A DNA stretch of 8,990 bases, from NCBI GenBank assembly GCA_001797845.1, contig MGQN01000035.1, positions 99,933-108,922 of the forward strand, in the 5' to 3' direction. The position numbers were made by a program, and so were the translations under genes. The notes under the pieces are model-generated. The model did not search any database. It was not told the origin of the DNA and saw nothing but the letters and a program-made list of their open reading frames with translations. The first letter of the stretch is position 1. Each line of letters opens with the position of its first letter. This document shows, piece by piece, positions 1-5,153 of the stretch. Source of the stretch: Deltaproteobacteria bacterium RBG_16_44_11. GTDB taxonomy: Bacteria; Desulfobacterota; Syntrophia; Syntrophales; Smithellaceae.

Positions 1-1
1 A

Positions 2-226
2 AAAGCCTGGGTGATTCCTGTTCAGACTAAAGCACCCAAAGCCGCCGGCGCCATTCATAACGATTTTGAGCGAGGATTTATCAAAGCAGAAGTTATGTCC
101 TACGATGATTTTATCGCCCATGGCGGGTCTGCCGTGCAGGTTAAATCCGCCGGCCGCCTGCGCCTGGAAGGAAAAGATTATATTGTGCAGGACGGTGATA
201 TTATAAATTTCCGCTTCAATGTATGA
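2..226 (+). CDS. ychF: YchF (EngD/OLA1-type) P-loop ATPase, C-terminal part only
   Basis: This is the last 74 codons of ychF, cut by the left window edge. YchF is an Obg-family, ATP-preferring P-loop NTPase linked to ribosomes and stress responses. The visible part is the C-terminal TGS-type region. The diagnostic strings KAAGAIHNDFERGFIKAE, LEGKDYIVQDGD and the terminal FRFNV match this family very closely. The frame is open from base 2, so the gene starts upstream, and it ends with TGA at 224-226 at the usual family end point. The last ~100 bp (126-226) occur again, diverged, at 5053-5153. Under the islet model proposed here, this copy's 3' end may have come with the inserted DNA and restored the reading frame. 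The G domain lies outside the window, so intactness of the whole gene cannot be judged. Confidence 0.95.
   Translation, partial: KAWVIPVQTKAPKAAGAIHNDFERGFIKAEVMSYDDFIAHGGSAVQVKSAGRLRLEGKDYIVQDGDIINFRFNV
126..226 (+). repeat. Left copy of ~101-bp ychF 3'-end direct repeat
   Basis: Positions 126-226 align without gaps to 5053-5153 (offset 4927). I count 9 differences, at 129, 132, 135, 148, 163, 184, 187, 223 and 225. An uninterrupted 35-bp identical core runs from 188 to 222 (5115-5149 in the other copy). From codon 137 to the stop all differences are silent, including TGA versus TAA. Upstream of 126 the similarity stops. The repeat therefore represents two diverged alleles of the same coding end, not a fresh tandem duplication. 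It brackets the regulator, hydrolase and foldase-like genes. Confidence 0.9.
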
Positions 227-324
227 TGCTAGTTTTAGAGCAATATCGGCATTAGAGATATTAATATTATTTTGCCCAAGCATCATTCTTTAAAAATTAT
301 TAAAACTCATATATTTTTCGATTT

Positions 325-363
325 ATCTCTTCTGGACTATTCTGAGACTCAGAAGAGATTTTT
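325..363 (+). terminator. Candidate Rho-independent terminator after ychF
   Basis: ATCTCTTCTG (325-334) pairs perfectly with CAGAAGAGAT (350-359) across a 15-nt loop, and the 3' arm runs into a short T-run (359-363). It lies about 100 bp downstream of the ychF stop in the same orientation. The stem is only moderately GC-rich, so efficiency may be modest. Confidence 0.45.
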
Positions 364-372
364 CATTCTAAC

Positions 373-411
373 ACCTCCCGGTCGGCAGGTTGCGCTTTGC
401 GCCCGGAAGGT
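373..411. repeat. GC-rich imperfect inverted repeat with nested hairpin
   Basis: ACCTCCCGG (373-381) pairs with CCGGAAGGT (403-411), 8 of 9 positions. Nested inside are GCGC (392-395) and GCGC (399-402) separated by TTT. It is a GC-rich island in a very AT-rich spacer. It could be a second terminator, a protein-binding site or a remnant of an element end. I see no integron attC core sequences in it. Confidence 0.35.
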
Positions 412-498
412 ATTTTCATTGGGAGCTTTTTTAAAATATGCTTTTATAACTAAACTAATATTGAGATTTCCTGGACTTCACGCGTGATTTTAATTCTC

Positions 499-527
499 TT
501 GACTCCAAAGTTTCTTCTTCCTATAAT
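499..527 (+). promoter_or_regulatory. Near-consensus sigma70 promoter upstream of the PAS regulator
   Basis: TTGACT (499-504), a 17-bp spacer and TATAAT (522-527) form an almost perfect housekeeping promoter. Transcription would start near 534 and run toward the regulator at 792, leaving a leader of about 258 nt. That leader contains a hairpin with a T-run at 722-753. The promoter may drive the regulator, a ~220-nt small RNA ending at that hairpin, or both. Confidence 0.65.
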
Positions 528-721
528 TAAAAAAAATAATAATTCGCGTCTACTCCTTACAGGACAGGAAGAAAATCAAACGCAAAGGATTGAAGGTATA
601 AGATCTTTGAAAAATGCCACTTATGTAATTGCGACGGAATGTGCCCTTTAGGGTAATCCCGATTTATTGTGGTGAAGCAATTTAAGAGTTTATGAATATT
701 GAAGAGATTGCCGCATCACTT

Positions 722-753
722 TGTTCCTTTCAATGACACGAGGAACAGTTTTT
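722..753 (+). terminator. Terminator- or attenuator-like hairpin before the regulator
   Basis: TGTTCCT (722-728) pairs with AGGAACA (741-747) around a 12-nt loop and is followed by G and five T (749-753). It lies between the strong promoter at 499-527 and the regulator start at 792. A 14-codon frame (ATG 692 to TGA 736) runs through the 5' arm and into the loop, so its translation would disturb the stem; its ribosome binding site is poor. The element could end a small RNA or attenuate regulator expression. Confidence 0.4.
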
Positions 754-791
754 CAATGGTTTAATATGCGGTTACTGTCTGGAAAAAGACC

Positions 792-2963
792 ATGACAACA
801 GATGAAAAACAAAAAAAAGATGCCCCAAAAACACAGCAGCTTGATCAAAGCGAGCTGATTGCATCCCTGCAGGAATCGCTGAAAAGGTACGAGACGATTC
901 TCGATGATCTGGATGTTTACATGGGAGAAACGGATCTCGAGGGCAACATTACTTTCATCAACGATGCCGGATGCAGAATGATGGAATTGTCGCGGAAAAA
1001 ATTGTTAGGCCTTCACTATAAGTTTTGGACGACCCCCGAGACAGCAGAGAGAATTCGTCAAATTTATGAAAAAATATACATAACCGGCATTCCCGTCAAA
1101 AATGTGGTTTTCGAAGTAATAGACAAGCATGGCCGGCAAAGAATGGTCGACCAATCCATTTCTGTGATTCGCAATGCGGAAGGAGTTATTACAGGCTTCC
1201 GCAATGTAGCGCTTGATATTACGGACCGCAAAGAAGCGGAGGATAAACTGCGGAAGAGCGAAGCACGTTACCGTTTACTCGCGGATAATATGACCGATGC
1301 GGTATGGATGATGGATATAAATCTTAATGTCCTTTATGCCAGTCCATCGGTTAAAAAATTGATAGGATACACAAATGAAGAAATTAAGCAGAGAACGCCG
1401 GAGAGTTTCCTGACGCCGGAGTCGTTCAATAATGCAATGGCGGTATTCTCAGAGGAGGTTATAAAGGCGAAGGCAGATCCAAGCTATTTACCCATACGTA
1501 CCTTGGAACTAGAATTCTACCGCAAAAACGGTACGACATACTGGTCGGAAAGCACTTTTAGTTTCATCCGCGATGAGAATGGAATTCCCGTGTCTATTTT
1601 GGCCGAGGGCAGGGACATCACCGACCGTAAAGAAGCGGAAGATAAATTAGCCGAACATCGCTCAAGACTGGAGGCTATTTTCAGGAGCGTCAAGGATGCC
1701 ATCATTACAGTAGATCCTAATCTGATGGTTATCGAAGCCAATAAATCCACGGAGAATATCTGTGGTACAGAAGTCAAGGAAATTATCGGTAAGGAATTCC
1801 CCCGATGCCAACGCCATTGTAATCAAGCCTGCCATGAGGTTCTCAGGCAAACGCTGGAAAAGAAGACGGCAATTAAGGAATATCGAATTGAATGCGATAA
1901 TCAACACAGGCTTCAACAGATAGTCAGTTTGTCAAGCTCTTCCCTTCTTGATCCACAGGGTAAATTTATGGGAGCGGTACTAGTCATTCGAGATATAACT
2001 CTATTGAGAGACCTGGAAAGAGAATTGCGGGAACGAAACCAGTTTCAGAACATTATTGGCCGAAATAAAAAAATGCAGGATATTTACAGCCTCCTGGAAG
2101 ACTTAGCCACTGTGGATACAACCGTTCTGGTTACCGGTGAAAGCGGCACAGGAAAAGAACTAGTCGCCAGGGCTCTTCATTACAGCGGAAAACGGGCATT
2201 CAAACCTTTCATCACGGTGAGTTGTTCCGCCCTGGCGGAAAGTTTGCTGGAAAGCGAACTTTTTGGCCATGTGAAAGGGGCATTTACCGGAGCTATTAGA
2301 GATAAACAGGGCCGTTTTCAGGTGGCTGACGGGGGCACAATTTTATTAGATGAGATTGGAGACATTTCTCCCTTAATCCAGCTGAAACTTCTTCGCGTAT
2401 TGCAGGAAAGGGAATTTGAGAGAGTGGGTGAATCAACGCCTCAGAAGGTAAACGTTCGTGTGATTGCCAACACCAACAAAGATCTCAAAGAAAAAGTAAA
2501 CAGGGGTGAATTCCGGTCGGATCTTTATTATCGTCTCAAGGTCGTGGAAGTCGCCTTGCCGCCCCTAAGAGAGAGGCTTGAGGATTTACCCCTTTTGATT
2601 GATCACTTCCGCCAGTCATTTAACGAAAGATTAAAAAAGAATGTTGAAGGTATATCCAATGAGGTATTAAGTACTTTCATGAATTATACTTGGCCGGGCA
2701 ATGTGCGGGAACTGGAGCATGTTATGGAACATGCTTTTGTCCTTTGCCATGGAGCAACCATTACCATTCATCATTTGCCGGCGGATTTGAGACATTATGA
2801 TTATAGCGGCGAAAAACTCCCTTCCAGGCTTCAAACAAAGAAACGTCTGGATATTGAAGAAATCCTCGATGCGTTAAAAAAAACCGGGGGCAATAAGGCG
2901 AAGGCCGCGCAATTGTTAGGTATTTCCCGACAAACATTCTACCGTAAAATTAACGCCAAATAA
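792..2963 (+). CDS. Sigma54-dependent transcriptional regulator with three PAS domains
   Basis: This 723-aa protein is an NtrC-class enhancer-binding activator that would remodel sigma54-RNA polymerase using ATP. In order: a short coiled N-terminus, PAS 1 (about 33-143), PAS 2 (about 157-278), PAS 3 (about 291-404), a linker helix, an AAA+ domain (about 420-650) and a C-terminal Fis-type helix-turn-helix (about 686-721). Visible motifs are Walker A GESGTGKE (449-456), the sigma54-contacting GAFTGA loop (496-501), Walker B GGTILLDEIG (514-523) and WPGNVREL (634-641). PAS 3 carries clustered cysteines (C324, C339, C343, C347, C368) that could bind metal, Fe-S or haem. There is no receiver domain, so the signal is probably sensed directly. 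DITDRKEAEDKL occurs twice (142-153, 275-286), suggesting PAS duplication. ATG 792 has a weak GGA-rich site at 781. The hydrolase downstream, with a sigma54-like promoter, is the obvious target. Confidence 0.93.
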   Translation: MTTDEKQKKDAPKTQQLDQSELIASLQESLKRYETILDDLDVYMGETDLEGNITFINDAGCRMMELSRKKLLGLHYKFWTTPETAERIRQIYEKIYITGIPVKNVVFEVIDKHGRQRMVDQSISVIRNAEGVITGFRNVALDITDRKEAEDKLRKSEARYRLLADNMTDAVWMMDINLNVLYASPSVKKLIGYTNEEIKQRTPESFLTPESFNNAMAVFSEEVIKAKADPSYLPIRTLELEFYRKNGTTYWSESTFSFIRDENGIPVSILAEGRDITDRKEAEDKLAEHRSRLEAIFRSVKDAIITVDPNLMVIEANKSTENICGTEVKEIIGKEFPRCQRHCNQACHEVLRQTLEKKTAIKEYRIECDNQHRLQQIVSLSSSSLLDPQGKFMGAVLVIRDITLLRDLERELRERNQFQNIIGRNKKMQDIYSLLEDLATVDTTVLVTGESGTGKELVARALHYSGKRAFKPFITVSCSALAESLLESELFGHVKGAFTGAIRDKQGRFQVADGGTILLDEIGDISPLIQLKLLRVLQEREFERVGESTPQKVNVRVIANTNKDLKEKVNRGEFRSDLYYRLKVVEVALPPLRERLEDLPLLIDHFRQSFNERLKKNVEGISNEVLSTFMNYTWPGNVRELEHVMEHAFVLCHGATITIHHLPADLRHYDYSGEKLPSRLQTKKRLDIEEILDALKKTGGNKAKAAQLLGISRQTFYRKINAK

Positions 2964-2982
2964 CTAAAAGTGAATAAATATC

Positions 2983-3033
2983 TGTAACATGTAACACTTA
3001 TGTAACGTTACGTTGATGTCACTTGTTACATAA
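2983..3033. promoter_or_regulatory. TGTAAC half-site cluster, likely enhancer (UAS) of the sigma54 regulator
   Basis: TGTAAC occurs at 2983, 2990 and 3001 on this strand, and its complement GTTAC(A/G) at 3007 and 3025. Two symmetric arrangements result: the perfect 10-bp palindrome GTAACGTTAC (3002-3011), and the 9-bp inverted repeat TTATGTAAC (2998-3006) with GTTACATAA (3025-3033). The cluster lies about 110-160 bp upstream of the predicted sigma54 start site (~3141), the usual distance for NtrC-class enhancers, and directly after the regulator gene. Binding by that regulator is inferred, not seen. Confidence 0.6.
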
Positions 3034-3114
3034 ATCGGTCGCTTGTTCCCTCACTGTCAAAAATATTTCGTATAAATAACAAGTCATTATAAATGCCCAT
3101 TTTTTAAATGTTTC

Positions 3115-3130
3115 GGGCATGAATTATGCA
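3115..3130 (+). promoter_or_regulatory. Sigma54-type (-24/-12) promoter for the polyester hydrolase
   Basis: GGGCATGAATTATGCA matches the sigma54 consensus TGGCAC-N5-TTGCA with the essential GG (3116-3117) and GC (3128-3129) at exactly the required spacing. It mismatches at three less critical positions (T to G, C to T, T to A). Transcription would begin near 3141, giving a leader of about 76 nt before the hydrolase ATG at 3217. I found no well-spaced sigma70 boxes in this intergenic region, and the adjacent gene encodes a sigma54 activator. Confidence 0.6.
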
Positions 3131-3216
3131 AATACTCTTTAAATTTTCCAAGTCAATAGAAGTTGCAGCAAGAAGTATTTTTAAAAAATATTTTAAGTGT
3201 CAGGAAAGGAGTTTTT

Positions 3217-4065
3217 ATGAAAGTTGCAAAAACTGTATTGGCGTTAGGAATTACCATGCTGATGGCAATCAGCTTAGCCCACGCGGTGGAAATCGGGCCC
3301 GCTCCTACATCCACTAGTCTCAACAGCGATGGGAGTTTCGCGGTATCGTCAGCCAGCGTCTCCAGTTCTGCGTGCGGCTCGGGTTGCGCCGGCGGCACAG
3401 TCTATTACCCGAACACCGCCGGTTCTTACGGCGTGATTGCTGTATGCCCGGGTTTTACCAACACAAGCTCGGCGATTTCCTGGTTTGCCCGCCGAATGGC
3501 CACGCACGGTTTCGTGACCATAGCGATGAACACCAACAGCAGGTATGATTTCCCGGCAAGCCGCGCCACTCAACTGCGCGCCGTGCTCAATTACCTGGTT
3601 AATTCATCGAGCAGCACGATCCGCTCGCGTATTCGCTCCGCTGACCGCGGCGTGTCGGGATACTCGATGGGCGGCGGCGGTACGCTCCTTGCGTCAAGGG
3701 ATGATTCGACTTTGAAAACCGGCGTTCCGATGGCGCCGTATAATTCGGGTACCATCTCGGGAGTGAACGTGCCTCAGATGATTATCGGCGGCAGCAACGA
3801 TTCCATTGCACCCGTTAGTTCCATGGCGAGACCCTTCTACAATAACATTCCGAGCACCGTTAAGAAGGCCTTAGCCGTGTTGAATGGCGCTTCACACTTA
3901 ACTTTTACAAGCTACGATGAGCGTGCCGCCCGCTACGGTGTGGCTTTTGCCAAACGCTTTGCCGATGGCGATACGCGTTACACCCCGTTCCTGTGCGGCG
4001 CCGAGCATACGGCGTACGCCACAAGCTCACGCTTCACCGAATATAGCTCGAATTGCCCGTACTAA
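3217..4065 (+). CDS. Secreted PETase/cutinase-like polyester hydrolase (alpha/beta-hydrolase)
   Basis: This 282-aa protein is a cutinase-type serine esterase that should act on polyesters or other hydrophobic esters outside the cytoplasm. Residues 1-23 form a signal peptide ending AHA. The catalytic triad reads Ser150 in GYSMGGGG, Asp195 in SNDSIAPV and His227 in GASH; S-D and D-H spacings (45, 32) match PETase (46, 31). Oxyanion-hole residues would be Phe80 (PGF; Tyr87 in Ideonella PETase) and Met151. Tyr175 replaces PETase Trp185, and Tyr149 replaces Trp159. The C-terminal disulfide C260-C280 is conserved, but the PETase-specific second disulfide is absent (G192, T229). Extra cysteines occur at C53, C57 (CGSGC) and C77. 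ATG 3217 has a strong AGGAAAGGAG site five bases upstream; an upstream in-frame ATG at 3163 would bury the signal peptide. The gene is visibly GC-richer than its neighbours. Family is near certain; activity on PET itself is unproven. Confidence 0.93.
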   Translation: MKVAKTVLALGITMLMAISLAHAVEIGPAPTSTSLNSDGSFAVSSASVSSSACGSGCAGGTVYYPNTAGSYGVIAVCPGFTNTSSAISWFARRMATHGFVTIAMNTNSRYDFPASRATQLRAVLNYLVNSSSSTIRSRIRSADRGVSGYSMGGGGTLLASRDDSTLKTGVPMAPYNSGTISGVNVPQMIIGGSNDSIAPVSSMARPFYNNIPSTVKKALAVLNGASHLTFTSYDERAARYGVAFAKRFADGDTRYTPFLCGAEHTAYATSSRFTEYSSNCPY

Positions 4066-4087
4066 CTAAGTAAGCTGGTTAACACAG

Positions 4088-4125
4088 AACGCGCCGGATC
4101 GCTCTATAAACGGTCCGGCGCGTTT
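4088..4125 (+). terminator. GC-rich hairpin after the hydrolase gene
   Basis: AACGCGCCGGA (4088-4098) pairs perfectly with TCCGGCGCGTT (4114-4124). The stem extends inward through one T-G wobble and two more pairs to a 9-nt loop (4102-4110). Only TTT follows, so it is either a modest terminator or a 3' mRNA-stabilising structure. It would set hydrolase expression apart from the foldase-like gene downstream. Confidence 0.65.
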
Positions 4126-4156
4126 CCATTAAAAATAAATAAAATTGGTTGCGGCG

Positions 4157-4184
4157 TTGACAAAGCGCCATATTTTGGTAATCT
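4157..4184 (+). promoter_or_regulatory. Possible sigma70 promoter for the foldase-like gene
   Basis: A perfect -35 box TTGACA (4157-4162) is followed after 16 bp by a weak -10 box TAATCT (4179-4184). Transcription would start near 4191, just ahead of the GGAGG ribosome binding site at 4203-4207. With the hairpin at 4088-4125, this suggests the foldase-like gene can be transcribed without the sigma54 promoter. Confidence 0.4.
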
Positions 4185-4218
4185 TACAAAAGAAGTTGTA
4201 TTGGAGGACGTGGGCATC

Positions 4219-4938
4219 ATGAAGAAACGAATCCTTTTGGTCGTGTTAATACTGCTGGTTGTTGCAGGTGCAGCAATCTACTTGATGCGTGATGACCATA
4301 TGGCGCAATACAACAGTGTCGCCCGGCACATTCTTGCGGCTGAGTCATCTAATAAATTTTCTAATGAAATTACCACTGCCTGCGGCACGCCGGATTGCAA
4401 GGTAGTTATTGCCGCCACGGAAAGTGAAAATAAAAACGAAAAAACAAGCAAAAAAGAAGAAATCTACAACATGTTTCAAGCCGATGCGCACGGGAATCTT
4501 GTGTTGAACGAGACCACGCGCTTAAATATTGAAAAATTATATGCGCTGAACACGCCGGAGGAATTAGCGGAAAAAATGAAAAAACTGTCCACTGTGCTGC
4601 CCGACACGGCGCTTCGCCAGGTGGCCAATCTGGTCGATTACTTCGGCAAATATATAAGAGATGTCAAAGAAACCTACCCATCGGATGTGGAGCTGGAAAC
4701 AGTGGAAGATGCGCTGGCCCAACTCAAGGGAATGCATGATTTGCGCCTGATGCATTTTGGCACCGATGTGAACAATGCTTTTTTTGCCGATGAGGAAAAA
4801 CTGAGTCTCCAGTTGCTGTATTTAATGTTTATAGAAAAAGACAAGAATTTATCTCTGGATGAGAAAGCCCAACGGGCGCAGCAGCTTCTGCAATCCAGTC
4901 CCGAACTGGCCGCCACATATGATCCTGATCGTAAATAA
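4219..4938 (+). CDS. Membrane-anchored lipase-chaperone (foldase)-like protein
   Basis: This 239-aa protein resembles lipase-specific foldases (Lif/LipB/LimA type), inner-membrane-anchored periplasmic steric chaperones that fold secreted lipases. Residues 4-23 form one hydrophobic anchor after MKKR; the rest is hydrophilic, mostly helical, and should face the periplasm. The best resemblance is the C-terminal helical part, HFGTDVNNAFFADEEK (179-194) and LSLDEKAQRAQQLL (211-224), which parallels foldase patterns of the form FG-x-EV-x-x-AFF-x-xEE and LSPEEKAARL. ADAHGNLVLNETTR (88-101) parallels the segment before the foldase signature, but the signature RxxFDY is degenerate here (R101 then LNIEK). 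The protein is short for the family (often ~300-350 aa), and C55/C60 form an ACGTPDC pair. ATG 4219 follows GGAGG at 4203-4207 by 11 nt; in-frame TTG 4201 and GTG 4210 fit worse. Its neighbour is the hydrolase, the likely client. Assignment is by pattern recognition only. Confidence 0.7.
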   Translation: MKKRILLVVLILLVVAGAAIYLMRDDHMAQYNSVARHILAAESSNKFSNEITTACGTPDCKVVIAATESENKNEKTSKKEEIYNMFQADAHGNLVLNETTRLNIEKLYALNTPEELAEKMKKLSTVLPDTALRQVANLVDYFGKYIRDVKETYPSDVELETVEDALAQLKGMHDLRLMHFGTDVNNAFFADEEKLSLQLLYLMFIEKDKNLSLDEKAQRAQQLLQSSPELAATYDPDRK

Positions 4939-4951
4939 ACGGAAATTAATG

Positions 4952-4972
4952 AAACGATAGACGTCGTTTTTT
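4952..4972 (+). terminator. Short hairpin plus T-run after the foldase-like gene
   Basis: AAACGA (4952-4957) pairs with TCGTTT (4964-4969) around a 6-nt loop and continues into a run of six T ending at 4972. It lies 14 bp past the stop at 4938. The stem is short, so this is a plausible but weak intrinsic terminator. A second 4-bp stem (CGGC/GCCG) follows at about 4975-4989. Confidence 0.4.
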
Positions 4973-5033
4973 GTCGGCTTCTTTTGCCGTATATCTGATA
5001 CTTTACAAATTATTCCAAAAAAGTTAGCTAATT

Positions 5034-5153
5034 ATGCGGAAAAGATGGGCTCGGTGTGACGCGCAGGTTAAATCTGCCGGCCGCCTGCGTCTGGAAGGAA
5101 AAGATTATATAGTCCAGGACGGTGATATTATAAATTTCCGCTTCAATGTCTAA
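5034..5153 (+). pseudogene. Displaced ychF 3' end (remnant)
   Basis: From 5053 to the TAA at 5151-5153 this is a diverged copy of the end of ychF (92 of 101 positions identical to 126-226), including LEGKDYIVQDGD and the terminal FRFNV. The first ~9 codons of the open frame (ATG 5034, MRKRWARCD) are unrelated to YchF. No ribosome binding site precedes that ATG, so a translated 39-aa mini-TGS peptide is possible but unlikely. Its stop codon overlaps the stop of the convergent DUF1893 gene (5150-5152). That suggests this was the native end of ychF before the islet was inserted. Confidence 0.85.

Larger units (their letters stand above)
227..791. other. Intergenic region without a convincing protein gene
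   Basis: This 565-bp AT-rich stretch separates ychF from the PAS regulator. It holds a terminator-like hairpin (325-363), a GC-rich imperfect inverted repeat (373-411), a near-consensus sigma70 promoter (499-527) and a second hairpin with a T-run (722-753). A 71-codon open frame at 272-487 begins with TTG, has no ribosome binding site, covers the hairpins and resembles nothing I know, so I do not call it. A 14-codon frame (692-736, starting MNIEEIAASL) overlaps the second hairpin and could be a leader peptide. Confidence 0.6.
126..5153. mobile_element. Putative integrated islet bounded by duplicated ychF 3' ends
   Basis: The two copies of the ychF end enclose about 4.9 kb carrying three full genes: sigma54 regulator, PETase-like hydrolase and foldase-like protein. 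Elements that integrate into the 3' end of a gene commonly bring their own version of that end and leave the displaced original at the far junction; this arrangement fits. The right copy ends on the stop codon of the convergent DUF1893 gene, which suggests that it sits at the ancestral downstream junction. No integrase, excisionase, transposase or terminal inverted repeats are visible. The islet would thus be a relic, non-autonomous, or the result of homologous exchange with related DNA. The exact ends are unknown. Confidence 0.45.

Noticed and set aside
373..411. Integron attC or riboswitch at the GC-rich inverted repeat and following leader
   Set aside because: The attC core sequences are absent, and I could not recognise the conserved elements of c-di-GMP or other common riboswitches in the leader.
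272..487. 71-codon plus-strand open frame between ychF and the regulator
   Set aside because: It starts with TTG, has no ribosome binding site, spans two inverted repeats including a terminator-like hairpin, and its composition (many F, L, K) looks like translated AT-rich noncoding DNA.
3163..3216. Upstream in-frame ATG giving an 18-residue longer hydrolase
   Set aside because: The strong AGGAAAGGAG site lies right before ATG 3217, and the longer form would place a charged extension ahead of an otherwise standard signal peptide.
3126..3317. 63-codon plus-strand frame overlapping the hydrolase start
   Set aside because: It lies over the sigma54 promoter, leader and signal-peptide coding region in another frame and resembles no protein.
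227..5052. Integrase, transposase or toxin-antitoxin genes inside the islet
   Set aside because: None of the frames on either strand shows recombinase or toxin motifs; minus-strand frames at 1517-1916, 3153-3573 and 4564-4916 are shadows of the plus-strand genes.
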